Assembly (NCBI RefSeq): GCF_002250835.2
Contig: NZ_NOJY02000027.1
Span: 1 to 41,245, forward strand
DNA: 41,245 nt
Reading direction: 5' to 3'
From: Romboutsia weinsteinii
GTDB taxonomy: Bacteria; Bacillota; Clostridia; Peptostreptococcales; Peptostreptococcaceae
Shown piece by piece: positions 1 through 8,265 of this stretch; position 1 is the first letter of the stretch; each line of letters begins with the position of its first letter. Made by a program: the position numbers and the translations under genes. The notes beneath the pieces are model-generated. The model was not told the DNA's origin. It saw only the letters and a list, made by a program, of their open reading frames with translations, and made no database searches.

Positions 1-25
1 CGTATACTAATTCGATAACTGACAT
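1..25 (-). CDS. eno: Enolase, N-terminal fragment (cut by window edge)
   Basis: Only the first eight codons lie inside the window; they read M-S-V-I-E-L-V-Y on the minus strand. This matches the usual start of clostridial enolases. A good ribosome site (GAGAGGAG) lies a few bases before the ATG. The position directly after gpmI in a cggR-gapA-pgk-tpiA-gpmI order is the classical place for eno. Enolase converts 2-phosphoglycerate to phosphoenolpyruvate in the cytoplasm. The call rests on eight residues plus synteny. Confidence 0.8.
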
Positions 26-213
26 TTGTATATCTCCTCTCAGATTATATAATGATTCATTATATTTTATAATTTATTTTATATCCCAACTCTATTATAT
101 TACATTCAAATTTAATTTGATGGGTAAATTTGTTAATTTTTAATATTTTTTATAATATATTTTTTATTTTTGTAAAAATAATAGAGTTAGGTATTAATTT
201 GTATATTAATGTA

Positions 214-1743
214 TTACTTCTTTATTAATGAGTGACCAGTCATTTCTGATGGTTGCTCTAAATGCATCATATCAAGGATAGTTGGAGCTATATCAGATAG
301 TCTTCCATCTTCTAATAATGTAGCATTTTTATATTCTTCTCCAGCAACCATAAATGGTACTGGGTTAACAGAGTGAGCTGTTACAGTTTTTCCTGTTTGT
401 GGGTCTAACATATATTCAGCATTACCGTGGTCAGCAGTTATTATTGCACTTCCACCTACTGCTATTAACTTATCTACTAATTTTCCTACACAAGTGTCAA
501 CAGTTTCAACTGCCTTAACTGCAGCTTCTATACTTCCTGTATGACCAACCATATCAGGGTTAGCAAAGTTAACAACTATGAAGTCAAACTTATCTTCATC
601 TATTCTTGCCACAACCTTTTCTAATAATTCATCAGCAGACATTTCTGGCTGTAAATCATAAGTTGCAACCTTTGGAGATGGTATTAATAATCTTTCTTCT
701 CCTTGGTTTGGATCTTCCACACCACCGTTGAAGAAGAATGTAACGTGAGCGTATTTTTCAGTTTCAGCAGCTCTTAATTGGTTCTTTCCATTTTTAGCTA
801 AGTATTCACCTAATGTGTTACTTAAAGATTGAGGACCAAATGCTACTTTAACTTCTTTGATAGTTATGTCATACTCAGTTAAACATACAAAGAATGTATC
901 CTTAACTTCTCTTTCAAATCCATCAAATTCTTTACAAACTACTGCTCTAGTTATTTCTCTTGCTCTGTCTGGTCTAAAGTTTGAGAATATTACTGAATCC
1001 CCTTCGTTTATAGTTCCAACAGGTGCTCCATCTTTTACTATAACTGTAGGCATAACGAATTCATCATTCTTTCCAGAATCATAAGAGTTTTGGATAGCTT
1101 CTATTGCAGAAGTAGCAGTTTCACCTTGACCATTGGCCATTGCATTGTATGCAAGTTCAACTCTTTCCCATCTCTTATCTCTGTCCATTGCATAGTATCT
1201 ACCACTTACTGTAGCAAATTCACCTACACCAACTTCATCCATAGTTGCTTGAGCTTCTTTAGCATAGTCAAGTGCACTTTGAGGGTCAGTATCTCTACCA
1301 TCTGTAAATGCATGAACATATACCTTTTCTACACCTTGTTCTTTAGCCATTTTTATTAAGGCTTTAAGATGATCTATATGAGAATGTACTCCACCATCAG
1401 ATAATAATCCCATGATATGAAGTGCATGATCTTTTGCGTTATCCATAGCTTGGCATAATACTTCATTAGTGAAGAAGTCGCCATCTTCTATTGATTTTGT
1501 TACTCTAGTTAAATCTTGATATACTATTCTTCCTGCACCAATATTAGTATGCCCAACTTCTGAGTTACCCATTTGTCCTGGAGGTAGTCCTACATCAAGT
1601 CCACTAGCCTTCATTAAAGTACTTGGATATTCTTTAGATATTCTATCTAAGTTTGGAGTATTTGCAGCAGCTACGGCATTACCATTAGTTTGTGCAGTGT
1701 ACCCATATCCATCCATTATTATTAATGCAACTGGTTTTTTCAT
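214..1743 (-). CDS. gpmI: 2,3-bisphosphoglycerate-independent phosphoglycerate mutase
   Basis: Cytoplasmic glycolytic enzyme that interconverts 3- and 2-phosphoglycerate with two Mn ions and a phosphoserine intermediate. The 509-residue length is normal for the family. The N-terminal MDGYGY supplies a metal-binding Asp. The GNSEVGH motif near residue 60 carries the catalytic Ser. ADHGNAEYM and TAHSVNPVPF near residues 430-460 are the C-terminal metal and substrate motifs of the alkaline-phosphatase-like fold. The start is supported by TAAGGAGAG just upstream. It follows tpiA by only 11 bases, so the two are co-transcribed. About 190 AT-rich bases separate it from eno; I see no clear terminator there. 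Confidence 0.97.
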   Translation of the reverse strand: MKKPVALIIMDGYGYTAQTNGNAVAAANTPNLDRISKEYPSTLMKASGLDVGLPPGQMGNSEVGHTNIGAGRIVYQDLTRVTKSIEDGDFFTNEVLCQAMDNAKDHALHIMGLLSDGGVHSHIDHLKALIKMAKEQGVEKVYVHAFTDGRDTDPQSALDYAKEAQATMDEVGVGEFATVSGRYYAMDRDKRWERVELAYNAMANGQGETATSAIEAIQNSYDSGKNDEFVMPTVIVKDGAPVGTINEGDSVIFSNFRPDRAREITRAVVCKEFDGFEREVKDTFFVCLTEYDITIKEVKVAFGPQSLSNTLGEYLAKNGKNQLRAAETEKYAHVTFFFNGGVEDPNQGEERLLIPSPKVATYDLQPEMSADELLEKVVARIDEDKFDFIVVNFANPDMVGHTGSIEAAVKAVETVDTCVGKLVDKLIAVGGSAIITADHGNAEYMLDPQTGKTVTAHSVNPVPFMVAGEEYKNATLLEDGRLSDIAPTILDMMHLEQPSEMTGHSLIKK

Positions 1744-1754
1744 GTCTTCTCTCC

Positions 1755-2498
1755 TTAGAAATTAACAAGCTCTACATAATCGTTAGCAGCTAAACTTGCT
1801 CCACCAACTAAAGCTCCATCTATGTCACTTTGACTCATTATTTCAGATACGTTTGCAGGCTTAACGCTTCCACCGTATTGAATTCTAACATCATTAGCTA
1901 ATTCTCCATATAAACCAGCTATAACTTCTCTTATGTAAGCTATAACATCGTTAGCATCTTCAGCTGTTGCAGTTTTTCCAGTTCCTATAGCCCAGATTGG
2001 CTCGTAAGCAACAACAACCTTAGCTAAATCTTCTTTAGAAACATTTTCTAAACCTTTTTCAACTTGAACTTTACAAACTTCTTTAGTTTGAGAAGCTTCT
2101 CTTTGCTCTAAAGTTTCACCACAACATAATATTGGATCTATTCCTACTTCTAAAGCTTTTAAAACTTTTTTGTTTACAGTTTCATCAGTTTCATTGAAGT
2201 ATTCTCTTCTTTCAGAATGTCCTATTACTACATAGTCTATTCCTATTTCTTTTAACATAGCTGGTGCTACTTCTCCTGTGAAAGCTCCGCTTTCTTCGAA
2301 GTGCATGTTTTGTGCACCTATCTTTATGTTAGTTCCTTTAGTAGCTTCCTTTAAATCTTTTAAAGCTAAGAAAGGAGCACATATCACTGCATCCACCTCT
2401 GTAGTTGTTACTCTATCTTTAACATCATTTACAAACTCTAAAGCTTCAGCTATAGTTTTGTTCATTTTCCAGTTTCCTGCTATTATAGGTTTTCTCAT
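1755..2498 (-). CDS. tpiA: Triosephosphate isomerase
   Basis: Interconverts dihydroxyacetone phosphate and glyceraldehyde 3-phosphate. Seen: GNWKMNKT at the N terminus with the substrate-binding Asn and Lys, GHSERRE with the catalytic His near residue 95, [15 protein letters not shown] with the catalytic Glu and the flexible loop, and the GGSVKP phosphate-binding motif. I place the start at the ATG giving [11 protein letters not shown] (247 residues), not at the in-frame TTG two codons earlier. The GGGAGGA ribosome site is about seven bases before the ATG and too close to the TTG. It sits between pgk and gpmI in the glycolytic operon. Two hairpins lie in the 190-base gap before it. Confidence 0.97.
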   Translation of the reverse strand: MRKPIIAGNWKMNKTIAEALEFVNDVKDRVTTTEVDAVICAPFLALKDLKEATKGTNIKIGAQNMHFEESGAFTGEVAPAMLKEIGIDYVVIGHSERREYFNETDETVNKKVLKALEVGIDPILCCGETLEQREASQTKEVCKVQVEKGLENVSKEDLAKVVVAYEPIWAIGTGKTATAEDANDVIAYIREVIAGLYGELANDVRIQYGGSVKPANVSEIMSQSDIDGALVGGASLAANDYVELVNF

Positions 2499-2518
2499 TT
2501 TCAATTCCTCCCACGGAT

Positions 2519-2572
2519 AAAATTAAGCTCTAGGAAAGTCTCCCCTATGTAGACTTTCCTATCCTTAATTTT
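2519..2572 (-). other. Long hairpin in the pgk-tpiA intercistronic RNA
   Basis: Inner arms TAGGAAAGTCT (2531-2541) and AGACTTTCCTA (2551-2561) are perfectly complementary. Outer arms 2519-2527 and 2564-2572 (AAAATTAAG/CTTAATTTT) extend the stem. In the direction of transcription (minus strand) no U-tract follows; the tpiA ribosome site comes next. A processing or stabilising structure in the operon mRNA therefore fits better than a terminator. Confidence 0.6.
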
Positions 2573-2637
2573 GATTATTTTAAGGTAAGTCTTATCTTTG
2601 ATAAAACTAACTGTGGTCAATATTTATATTCAATATC

Positions 2638-2654
2638 GAGTCTAATTTAGACTC
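2638..2654 (-). other. Small hairpin in the pgk-tpiA gap
   Basis: GAGTCTA and TAGACTC form a perfect 7-bp stem with a 3-base loop, about 40 bases after the pgk stop. It has no U-tract. It may protect the 3' end of a processed pgk message; the role is inferred. Confidence 0.4.
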
Positions 2655-2692
2655 TATAGGTATTTACAATTTTATAAGTAACCCTTTAGAGA

Positions 2693-3892
2693 TTACTTGT
2701 TGTCTAAAGCAACTATTCCTGGTAACTCTTTACCTTCTAAGAATTCTAAAGAAGCTCCTCCACCAGTAGATACGTGAGTCATGTTGTCTCCGAATCCTAA
2801 TTGGTTAACAGCTGCAGCAGAGTCTCCTCCACCTATTACTGTAGTAGCATCAGTTAATGCTGCCATAGCTTTAGCAACAGCTAATGTTCCAGCTGCGAAG
2901 TTTTCGAATTCGAATACTCCCATTGGTCCATTCCATACTATTGTTTTAGAAGCATTTACTGTATTTACGTATTCTTCTATTGTCTTAGGTCCTATATCTA
3001 GTCCCATGTGTCCTTGAGGTATGTTTGCATCTTCAGTTATAACTGGAGCTACATCAGCAAATTTATCACTAACAGCATTGTCTATTGGTAATAATAATTT
3101 AACACCTTTAGCTTCTGCTTTATCCATCATTTCTTTAGCGTATTCTACTTTCTCTTCTTCTACTAAAGAAGTTCCTATTTCATAACCTTGAGCTTTTAAG
3201 AATGTATAAGCCATTCCTCCACCTATTATTAGGTTATCAACTTTTTCTAATAATTCATTTATAACAGCTATCTTATCCGAAACTTTTGCTCCCCCTAATA
3301 TAGCTGTGAAAGGTCTTACTGGAGTTGCTACTGCTTCTCCTAAGAACTTTAATTCTTTTTGAATTAAGTATCCACAAGCTCTTTCTTGTAAGAATTCTCC
3401 AGCACCTACTGTAGAACAGTGAGCTCTATGAGCAGTACCGAATGCATCATTTACAAATACTTCAGCTAAAGAAGCTAGTTCTTTAGAGAAGTTCTCTTCA
3501 TTTTTAGTTTCTTCTTTTCTATATCTAGTATTTTCTAATAATACTACATCTCCATTTTCCATCTTTTCAACAGCAGCTTTTGCATTTTCTCCAACAACGT
3601 TTTCGTCAGCAGCAAATACTACTTCTTTTCCAAGCATTTCAGATAATCTCTTAGCTACCGGTGCTAAAGATAATTCTGGCTTAGCTTCCCCTTTTGGCTT
3701 TCCTAAGTGAGAGCAAAGTATAACTTTAGCTCCGTTTTCTATTAAGTACTTTATTGTTGGTAATGCACCATTTAATCTATTTTCATCAGTTATAACTCCG
3801 TCCTTTAAAGGTACATTGAAGTCACATCTTACTAATACTTTTTTTCCGTTCACATTTATATCTTCTATAGTTTTTTTGTTAAGCATTGACAT
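2693..3892 (-). CDS. pgk: Phosphoglycerate kinase
   Basis: Transfers the acyl phosphate of 1,3-bisphosphoglycerate to ADP, giving ATP and 3-phosphoglycerate. Seen: [14 protein letters not shown] at the N terminus (substrate-binding Asp and Asn), SHLGKPKG near residue 62, the [11 protein letters not shown] motif, [12 protein letters not shown] near residue 200, and the C-terminal nucleotide motif IGGGDSAAA. Length of 399 is normal. AAAGGAG lies eight bases before the ATG. A hairpin-plus-U-tract lies between gapA and pgk, so pgk and later genes may be read at a different level from gapA. Confidence 0.98.
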   Translation of the reverse strand: MSMLNKKTIEDINVNGKKVLVRCDFNVPLKDGVITDENRLNGALPTIKYLIENGAKVILCSHLGKPKGEAKPELSLAPVAKRLSEMLGKEVVFAADENVVGENAKAAVEKMENGDVVLLENTRYRKEETKNEENFSKELASLAEVFVNDAFGTAHRAHCSTVGAGEFLQERACGYLIQKELKFLGEAVATPVRPFTAILGGAKVSDKIAVINELLEKVDNLIIGGGMAYTFLKAQGYEIGTSLVEEEKVEYAKEMMDKAEAKGVKLLLPIDNAVSDKFADVAPVITEDANIPQGHMGLDIGPKTIEEYVNTVNASKTIVWNGPMGVFEFENFAAGTLAVAKAMAALTDATTVIGGGDSAAAVNQLGFGDNMTHVSTGGGASLEFLEGKELPGIVALDNK

Positions 3893-4020
3893 GTTATTTT
3901 CTCCTTTTGAAGCGTAATTTTATTCCTCAATATTTAGTATAGCATAATCGTCATTTTTTACCATATAAAGTACGCACTTTTTTTATTTTACCATATGTAG
4001 TGTAGCATATTGTATTGTTT

Positions 4021-4064
4021 AAAAAAGTCCGGAGCCCGTAGCATAAAACTACAAACCCGGACTT
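4021..4064 (-). terminator. Intrinsic terminator between gapA and pgk
   Basis: Arms AAGTCCGG (4025-4032) and CCGGACTT (4057-4064) close a hairpin with a second internal stem (GTAG/CTAC). On the minus strand the stem is followed by a run of six U (4021-4026). It begins a few bases after the gapA stop. As it lies inside the glycolytic operon, it probably works as a partial terminator that lets gapA be made in excess. Confidence 0.8.
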
Positions 4065-4072
4065 GTATAAAA

Positions 4073-5080
4073 TTACTTAGCTAAGTTAGCGAAGTATCCT
4101 AAAGTTCTTATTAATTGAGAAGTGTAAGACATTTCATTGTCATACCAAGAAACAACTTTAACTAATTGCTCTCCATTTACTTCCATAACTCTTGTTTGAG
4201 TAGCATCGAATAATGATCCGAAATCTATTCCTACTATATCAGAAGATACTAATTCTTCTTCAGTGTATCCGAAAGATTCGTTAGAAGCAGCTTTCATAGC
4301 AGCATTTATTTCTTCTACTGTAACTTTTTGTCCTAATGTACAAACTAATTCAGTTAAAGATCCAGTTATAACTGGTACTCTTTGTGCTCCACCGTCTAAT
4401 TTACCTTTTAATTCAGGTATAACTAAACCTATAGCTTTAGCAGCACCTGTAGTGTTAGGTACTATGTTAGCAGCAGCAGCTCTACCTCTTCTTAAGTCAC
4501 CTTTAGCATGAGGTCCATCTAATGTATTTTGATCATTAGTGTAAGCATGTATAGTAGTCATGAATCCTTTTTGTAATTCAAATTTATCGTTTAATGTTTT
4601 AGCCATTGGTGCTAAACAGTTAGTAGTACAAGAAGCTCCTGATATAACTGTTTCAGTTCCATCTAATACATCGTTGTTTACGTTGAATACTACAGTTTTT
4701 ACATCTCCTGTTGCAGGTGCAGATATAACAACTTTCTTAGCTCCAGCTTCTAAGTGAAGACCAGCTTTTTCTTGAGAAGTGAAGAATCCAGTACACTCAA
4801 GTACTATATCAACATTTAATTCTCCCCATGGTAAGTCTGCTGGATTTCTTTCAGCAGTAACTTTTATTTCTTGTCCGTTAACTACGAAAGCCCCTTCTTT
4901 AACATCTATTTCACCAGTGAATCTACCTTGAGCAGTATCATACTTAAATAAGTGAGCTAATGTCTTAGCATCTGTTAAGTCGTTTATTGCAACTACTTCA
5001 AACTTATCTGTTTGCTCCATTAATTTTCTTAGAGCTAATCTCCCTATTCTCCCAAAACCGTTTATCGCTACTTTAACCAT
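4073..5080 (-). CDS. gapA: Glyceraldehyde-3-phosphate dehydrogenase (glycolytic)
   Basis: Oxidises glyceraldehyde 3-phosphate with NAD and phosphate to 1,3-bisphosphoglycerate. Seen: [13 protein letters not shown], the dinucleotide-binding N terminus; the catalytic [12 protein letters not shown] near residue 150; the [14 protein letters not shown] motif; [12 protein letters not shown]; and [12 protein letters not shown] near the C terminus. Length of 335 is typical. AGGAGGT lies just before the ATG. It follows cggR in the same transcript and is followed by a terminator-like hairpin. Confidence 0.98.
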   Translation of the reverse strand: MVKVAINGFGRIGRLALRKLMEQTDKFEVVAINDLTDAKTLAHLFKYDTAQGRFTGEIDVKEGAFVVNGQEIKVTAERNPADLPWGELNVDIVLECTGFFTSQEKAGLHLEAGAKKVVISAPATGDVKTVVFNVNNDVLDGTETVISGASCTTNCLAPMAKTLNDKFELQKGFMTTIHAYTNDQNTLDGPHAKGDLRRGRAAAANIVPNTTGAAKAIGLVIPELKGKLDGGAQRVPVITGSLTELVCTLGQKVTVEEINAAMKAASNESFGYTEEELVSSDIVGIDFGSLFDATQTRVMEVNGEQLVKVVSWYDNEMSYTSQLIRTLGYFANLAK

Positions 5081-5124
5081 TGTGTTACCTCCTATAAAAG
5101 TAAAAATGTTTTTTGTATATGTTG

Positions 5125-5139
5125 ACTAGCAAGGCTAGT
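5125..5139 (-). other. Stem-loop between cggR and gapA
   Basis: ACTAGC and GCTAGT make a perfect 6-bp stem with a 3-base loop, immediately after the cggR stop and about 45 bases before gapA. In Bacillus subtilis the cggR-gapA message is cut near the cggR end and a 5' stem-loop stabilises the gapA part. This hairpin is placed to do the same; that role is inferred. Confidence 0.45.
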
Positions 5140-5141
5140 TA

Positions 5142-6167
5142 TTAACTTAATAATTCTAGTATCCTATGTGCGCTTTCTTCATCGCTTATAAGTACTATGT
5201 TTTTGTTTATTTTTGATATAGCTATCAGTGCCTCTGCTTTTCTTGTTCCTGCTAATACTGCAATAGTATCTTTAACTTGTTTGAATGTTTCTAAATCTAT
5301 ACCTACTGTATTTAATTTATAAACTATCTCTCCCTCTTGGTTAAAGTAATACCCGAAGGCTTCACCTACTGCTCCTTTAGATAATATTTCTTCCACTTTT
5401 TCTTTTGGAAGGTTTCTTCTAGTTGCCATCTCATCGGCTCTACCTACTCCAAATACTAATATGTCAGTTTTTTCTATACTATCTAATGTAGTCTTTATCT
5501 CAGGTTCTTTAGTCAATGTTTTCATTGCCTTTTCACCTAGTTCATCAGGTACGTTTAGCAATCTATAGTCACAGTTTAGCTTTTTACTAGCTATTGATAC
5601 TATATTGTTTGATTGAGTTTCAACATTGATTCCCATACTTCCTCTTGCTGGAACTATAGTTACATTGTTGAATTTTTTATCTGTTTTAATATTCTCTGCA
5701 AAAGCAAGCATCGTACTTCCACCAGTCATAGAGACTGTATCTTTATCTTTTAAGATATCTAAGAAATATTCGCTTCCACTTTTTGCAACATCTTTCAATA
5801 AGCTGTTATTTTTATCATAACTTCCAGGTACTAAGATTACTTTTCTTATACCAAGCTTATCTCTAAGTTTATCTTGTAGTGTAGAGAGCCCCATTATATC
5901 ATTCATAACATCCTTAAGCTCTTCTAATAGTTCACTACCTTCTTGTCTTATTGTCATTCCAGATACAGCAACATCTATAAGTCCTTGTTCTTTTAAAAAC
6001 TCTGTTTCTGATCTTGCTATTCTTTCACTTATATCTAAGACGTTAGCTAGTGTTCTTCTCCCTATTGGCTCACTTAAAGATATTTGTCTTAAGATTGAAT
6101 ATCTTCTTTCCATAAGCTCTATCGCTTGCGGAATTAGTTTTTGTTGAATTTTTAATAGGTCCTTCAT
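5142..6167 (-). CDS. cggR: Central glycolytic genes repressor CggR (SorC/DeoR family)
   Basis: Represses the gapA operon and senses fructose-1,6-bisphosphate in the family. An N-terminal helix-turn-helix is visible near residues 30-65 (RRTLANVLDISERIARSETEFL). It is followed by a long sugar-phosphate-binding domain with the motifs MTGGSTM, VPARGSMG and DILVFGVGRADEMA. I place the start at the ATG giving MKDLLKIQQ (341 residues). AAGGAG lies six bases before it, whereas the in-frame ATG six codons earlier has no ribosome site. A CggR-type operator lies directly upstream, so it is probably autoregulated. First gene of the glycolytic operon. Confidence 0.95.
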   Translation of the reverse strand: MKDLLKIQQKLIPQAIELMERRYSILRQISLSEPIGRRTLANVLDISERIARSETEFLKEQGLIDVAVSGMTIRQEGSELLEELKDVMNDIMGLSTLQDKLRDKLGIRKVILVPGSYDKNNSLLKDVAKSGSEYFLDILKDKDTVSMTGGSTMLAFAENIKTDKKFNNVTIVPARGSMGINVETQSNNIVSIASKKLNCDYRLLNVPDELGEKAMKTLTKEPEIKTTLDSIEKTDILVFGVGRADEMATRRNLPKEKVEEILSKGAVGEAFGYYFNQEGEIVYKLNTVGIDLETFKQVKDTIAVLAGTRKAEALIAISKINKNIVLISDEESAHRILELLS

Positions 6168-6192
6168 TGTGTACTCCTTAATCATTTCTCTT

Positions 6193-6230
6193 CGGGACTT
6201 TTTTTGTCCCTGGTACTTATTTCAGTCCCA
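6193..6230 (-). promoter_or_regulatory. CggR operator
   Basis: CGGGAC-N6-TGTCCC lies at 6193-6210, exactly the half-operator known for Bacillus CggR. A second, less perfect copy with GGTAC and GTCCC follows at 6212-6229. The pair lies between the predicted promoter and the cggR start, where bound repressor would block elongation or escape. Confidence 0.8.
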
Positions 6231-6242
6231 CAAGATAATTTT

Positions 6243-6271
6243 ATTTTATAGTATATCTCCATGGATTTCAA
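6243..6271 (-). promoter_or_regulatory. Sigma-A promoter of the cggR-gapA operon
   Basis: On the minus strand a TTGAAA -35 box (6266-6271), a 17-base spacer and a TAAAAT -10 box (6243-6248). It sits just upstream of the CggR operator and 75 bases before the cggR start. Confidence 0.65.
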
Positions 6272-6304
6272 TAGTTTTTAGAATATTTTTCTTTTTTTAT
6301 TTTT

Positions 6305-7654
6305 TTAATATTTCTTTCTTTTGCTAGAAGATAGTATTCCCAACTCCTCGCGGTATTTTGCAACTGTTCTCCTTGCTACATTTATTCCTTCTTCTTTTAG
6401 TTTTTTAGATATGTATTCATCACTTAGTGGCTTTGATTTATTTTCGTTTTTTATTGTTTCCTGGATTATCTTTTTTATGCTGGTACTCGAAGTAGTACCA
6501 GAATCTTCAGTTTCAAGCGCGCTACTGAAGAAATATTTAAATTCATATAATCCAAAAGGTGTTAACATATATTTTCCATTTACACCTCTACTAATAGTAG
6601 ATTCATGACATTCTAATTCTGAAGCAATATCTTTCATTCTTAATGGCTTTATGTATTTTTCTCCTTTTCGTAAAAACTCATCTTGTGCCTTTATTATTTC
6701 CTCTGCGATTCTTAATATAGTAGATTTCCTACTTTCTATATTTTTCATTAAACCTGTAGCTGAATTTAATCTTTCCTTTATGAATTCTTTTGCTTCACTA
6801 TCAGATTGTGAATTTTTTAGTATTTCTTTGTAGTAATTGTTTATTCTTAGCTTATAGTTATCCTTATCGTTTGAACATATAACGAATTCATCATCAATTT
6901 TTTCAACAACAACATCAGGTTGTACATAAACTGTTTTTTCAATAGAACATGCTCTTCCAGGTTTTGGATCTAGCGTTTTTATTATACTTATTAAATTCAC
7001 ACATTTTTGAAGCTGTAAATTATATTTTTTACTAATTTCCTTATATTTATTTGTTGCTATTAAATCTAAATCATGTCTTACTATTTCCTCTAATATATCG
7101 TTGTAAATCCCTAAATCATTCATTTGAATAATTAGACATTCTTCTAGGCTTCTAGCACCAACTCCACTTGGCTCTAATTGCTGAATATTAGCCAAGCAAT
7201 CTTCAAAAACTTCTTTATCTATATTTAAAGCTTCTATTATTTCACTTTCCTCTACTCTTAAATACCCGTCCTCATCTAAACTTTCTATAATATATTCACA
7301 AACTTCTCTCTCTAATTTTCTAAGTCTATACAAACTTATCTGAGATAAAAGAGTTTCATATATATTTGATGAGTATTTGACTAAGTTCTCAAAATTAATA
7401 TCATTATCAGAGTTGAAATTTATCTCATTTTTATCTATATAATGAGTATTTCGTTCAATATCCTTTATATAAGATTCCCAATCTATCTCTGCGCTCTTTT
7501 CAGCATCTAATAGTGGATTACTCTCTACTTCCCTCTTGATCTCTTCTTCCAGCTCTAATTTACTCATATTCAATATACTTAATGATTGCTTCAGCTGCGT
7601 AGTCATTATTAATTTTTGAGATTGAGTTAGTTGTAAGCTATTATTAAAGTTCAT
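6305..7654 (-). CDS. rpoN: RNA polymerase sigma-54 factor
   Basis: Alternative sigma factor that recognises -24/-12 promoters and needs enhancer-binding ATPases. The N-terminal region I is visible (LTQSQKLIMTTQLKQSLSILNM, then ESNPLL). The core-binding and DNA-binding domains follow. Near the C terminus is an RpoN box, here ARRTVAKYRE, preceded by a helix-turn-helix with HESTISRGVNGKYM around residues 350-370. Length of 449 is normal. The ribosome site is GAGGTGA. Its upstream neighbour in transcription is the purine operon. No terminator is visible before the cggR promoter. The window holds two sigma-54 promoters and two activators that this protein would serve. Confidence 0.97.
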   Translation of the reverse strand: MNFNNSLQLTQSQKLIMTTQLKQSLSILNMSKLELEEEIKREVESNPLLDAEKSAEIDWESYIKDIERNTHYIDKNEINFNSDNDINFENLVKYSSNIYETLLSQISLYRLRKLEREVCEYIIESLDEDGYLRVEESEIIEALNIDKEVFEDCLANIQQLEPSGVGARSLEECLIIQMNDLGIYNDILEEIVRHDLDLIATNKYKEISKKYNLQLQKCVNLISIIKTLDPKPGRACSIEKTVYVQPDVVVEKIDDEFVICSNDKDNYKLRINNYYKEILKNSQSDSEAKEFIKERLNSATGLMKNIESRKSTILRIAEEIIKAQDEFLRKGEKYIKPLRMKDIASELECHESTISRGVNGKYMLTPFGLYEFKYFFSSALETEDSGTTSSTSIKKIIQETIKNENKSKPLSDEYISKKLKEEGINVARRTVAKYREELGILSSSKRKKY

Positions 7655-7686
7655 ATTCTCACCTCATGACTTTTATTTTAATACAA

Positions 7687-7746
7687 AAAAATAACCCTAT
7701 ACTAAGATATATTCTAACATTTAAATCATATCTTAGTAAAAGGGTT
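7687..7746 (-). terminator. Terminator of the purine operon (after ridA)
   Basis: Arms AACCCT...ACTAAGATAT (7693-7710) and ATATCTTAGT...AGGGTT (7728-7746) form a long, slightly bulged stem. On the minus strand it is followed by seven or more U. It lies downstream of ridA and only about 35 bases before the rpoN start. Confidence 0.8.
7711..7740 (-). promoter_or_regulatory. Possible rpoN promoter inside the terminator hairpin
   Basis: On the minus strand TTTACT (7735-7740), an 18-base spacer and TAGAAT (7711-7716). The -10 box lies in the loop of the terminator that ends the purine operon. There is too little room after the terminator for a full promoter, so one within or before it is expected. 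AT-rich context makes a chance match possible. Confidence 0.35.
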
Positions 7747-7789
7747 TTCATATATTGGCAAAATATATTTAATTAATAGGCTGTACCTT

Positions 7790-7828
7790 AAAATTTAGGC
7801 AACTTCATGGCTAAGACACCTAAAATTT
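7790..7828. repeat. Inverted repeat after ridA
   Basis: AAAATTTAGG (7790-7799) and CCTAAAATTT (7819-7828) form a 10-bp stem with a 19-base loop. It has no U-tract on either strand. It lies between ridA and the terminator. No gene is seen in this gap. The role is unknown. Confidence 0.4.
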
Positions 7829-7871
7829 ATTTATGAATGCATGGCTTATTACTATATATTACTTTTACTTC

Positions 7872-8249
7872 TTATAATACTGCTATAGCTTCTATTTCTA
7901 CTACAGCGTCTTTTGGTAGCTGCGCTACTTGAACACAAGATCTTGCTGGTGGATTAGATTCAAAATATGTTTTATATACTTCATTTACAGTATTAAAATC
8001 TTTCAGATCCTTTACAAATACTGTTGTTTTGAATATTTTATCCATAGATGTTCCAGCTTCTTCTAGTATTGCTTTTACATTATCCAATGAAGCTTTAGTA
8101 GCTTCGCATACATCAGATACTAGCTCTCCAGTTTTCATATCTATTGGCAACTGACCTGATGTGTATACTAGATTTCCAACTATAGTTCCTTGAGAATAAG
8201 GCCCTATAGCTCCTGGTGCATTTTTTGTACTAACTATTTTCTTACACAT
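7872..8249 (-). CDS. ridA: RidA/YjgF-family 2-iminoacid deaminase
   Basis: Speeds hydrolysis of reactive 2-aminoacrylate and other enamine/imine intermediates to keto acids plus ammonia. Length of 125 is typical. Seen: IGPYSQGTIVGNLVYTSGQLPID near the N terminus, and NPPARSCVQVAQLPKDAVVEIEAIAVL at the C terminus with the family Arg and Glu. AGGAGG precedes the ATG. It is the last gene of the operon that starts with dpaL. DpaL produces aminoacrylate, so RidA fits as the clean-up enzyme. Related proteins in pyrimidine and purine clusters sometimes act on specific intermediates, so a dedicated pathway step is also possible. Confidence 0.92.
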   Translation of the reverse strand: MCKKIVSTKNAPGAIGPYSQGTIVGNLVYTSGQLPIDMKTGELVSDVCEATKASLDNVKAILEEAGTSMDKIFKTTVFVKDLKDFNTVNEVYKTYFESNPPARSCVQVAQLPKDAVVEIEAIAVL

Positions 8250-8265
8250 ACTTTTTTCCTCCTTT

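Noticed and set aside
26..213. Promoter or terminator between gpmI and eno
   Set aside because: The gap is AT-rich with many TATAAT-like words, but no -35/-10 pair of good spacing and no convincing hairpin stood out.
857..1359. Open frames on the plus strand within gpmI
   Set aside because: They lie opposite a well-supported gene, have no ribosome site, and their composition follows from the opposite strand.
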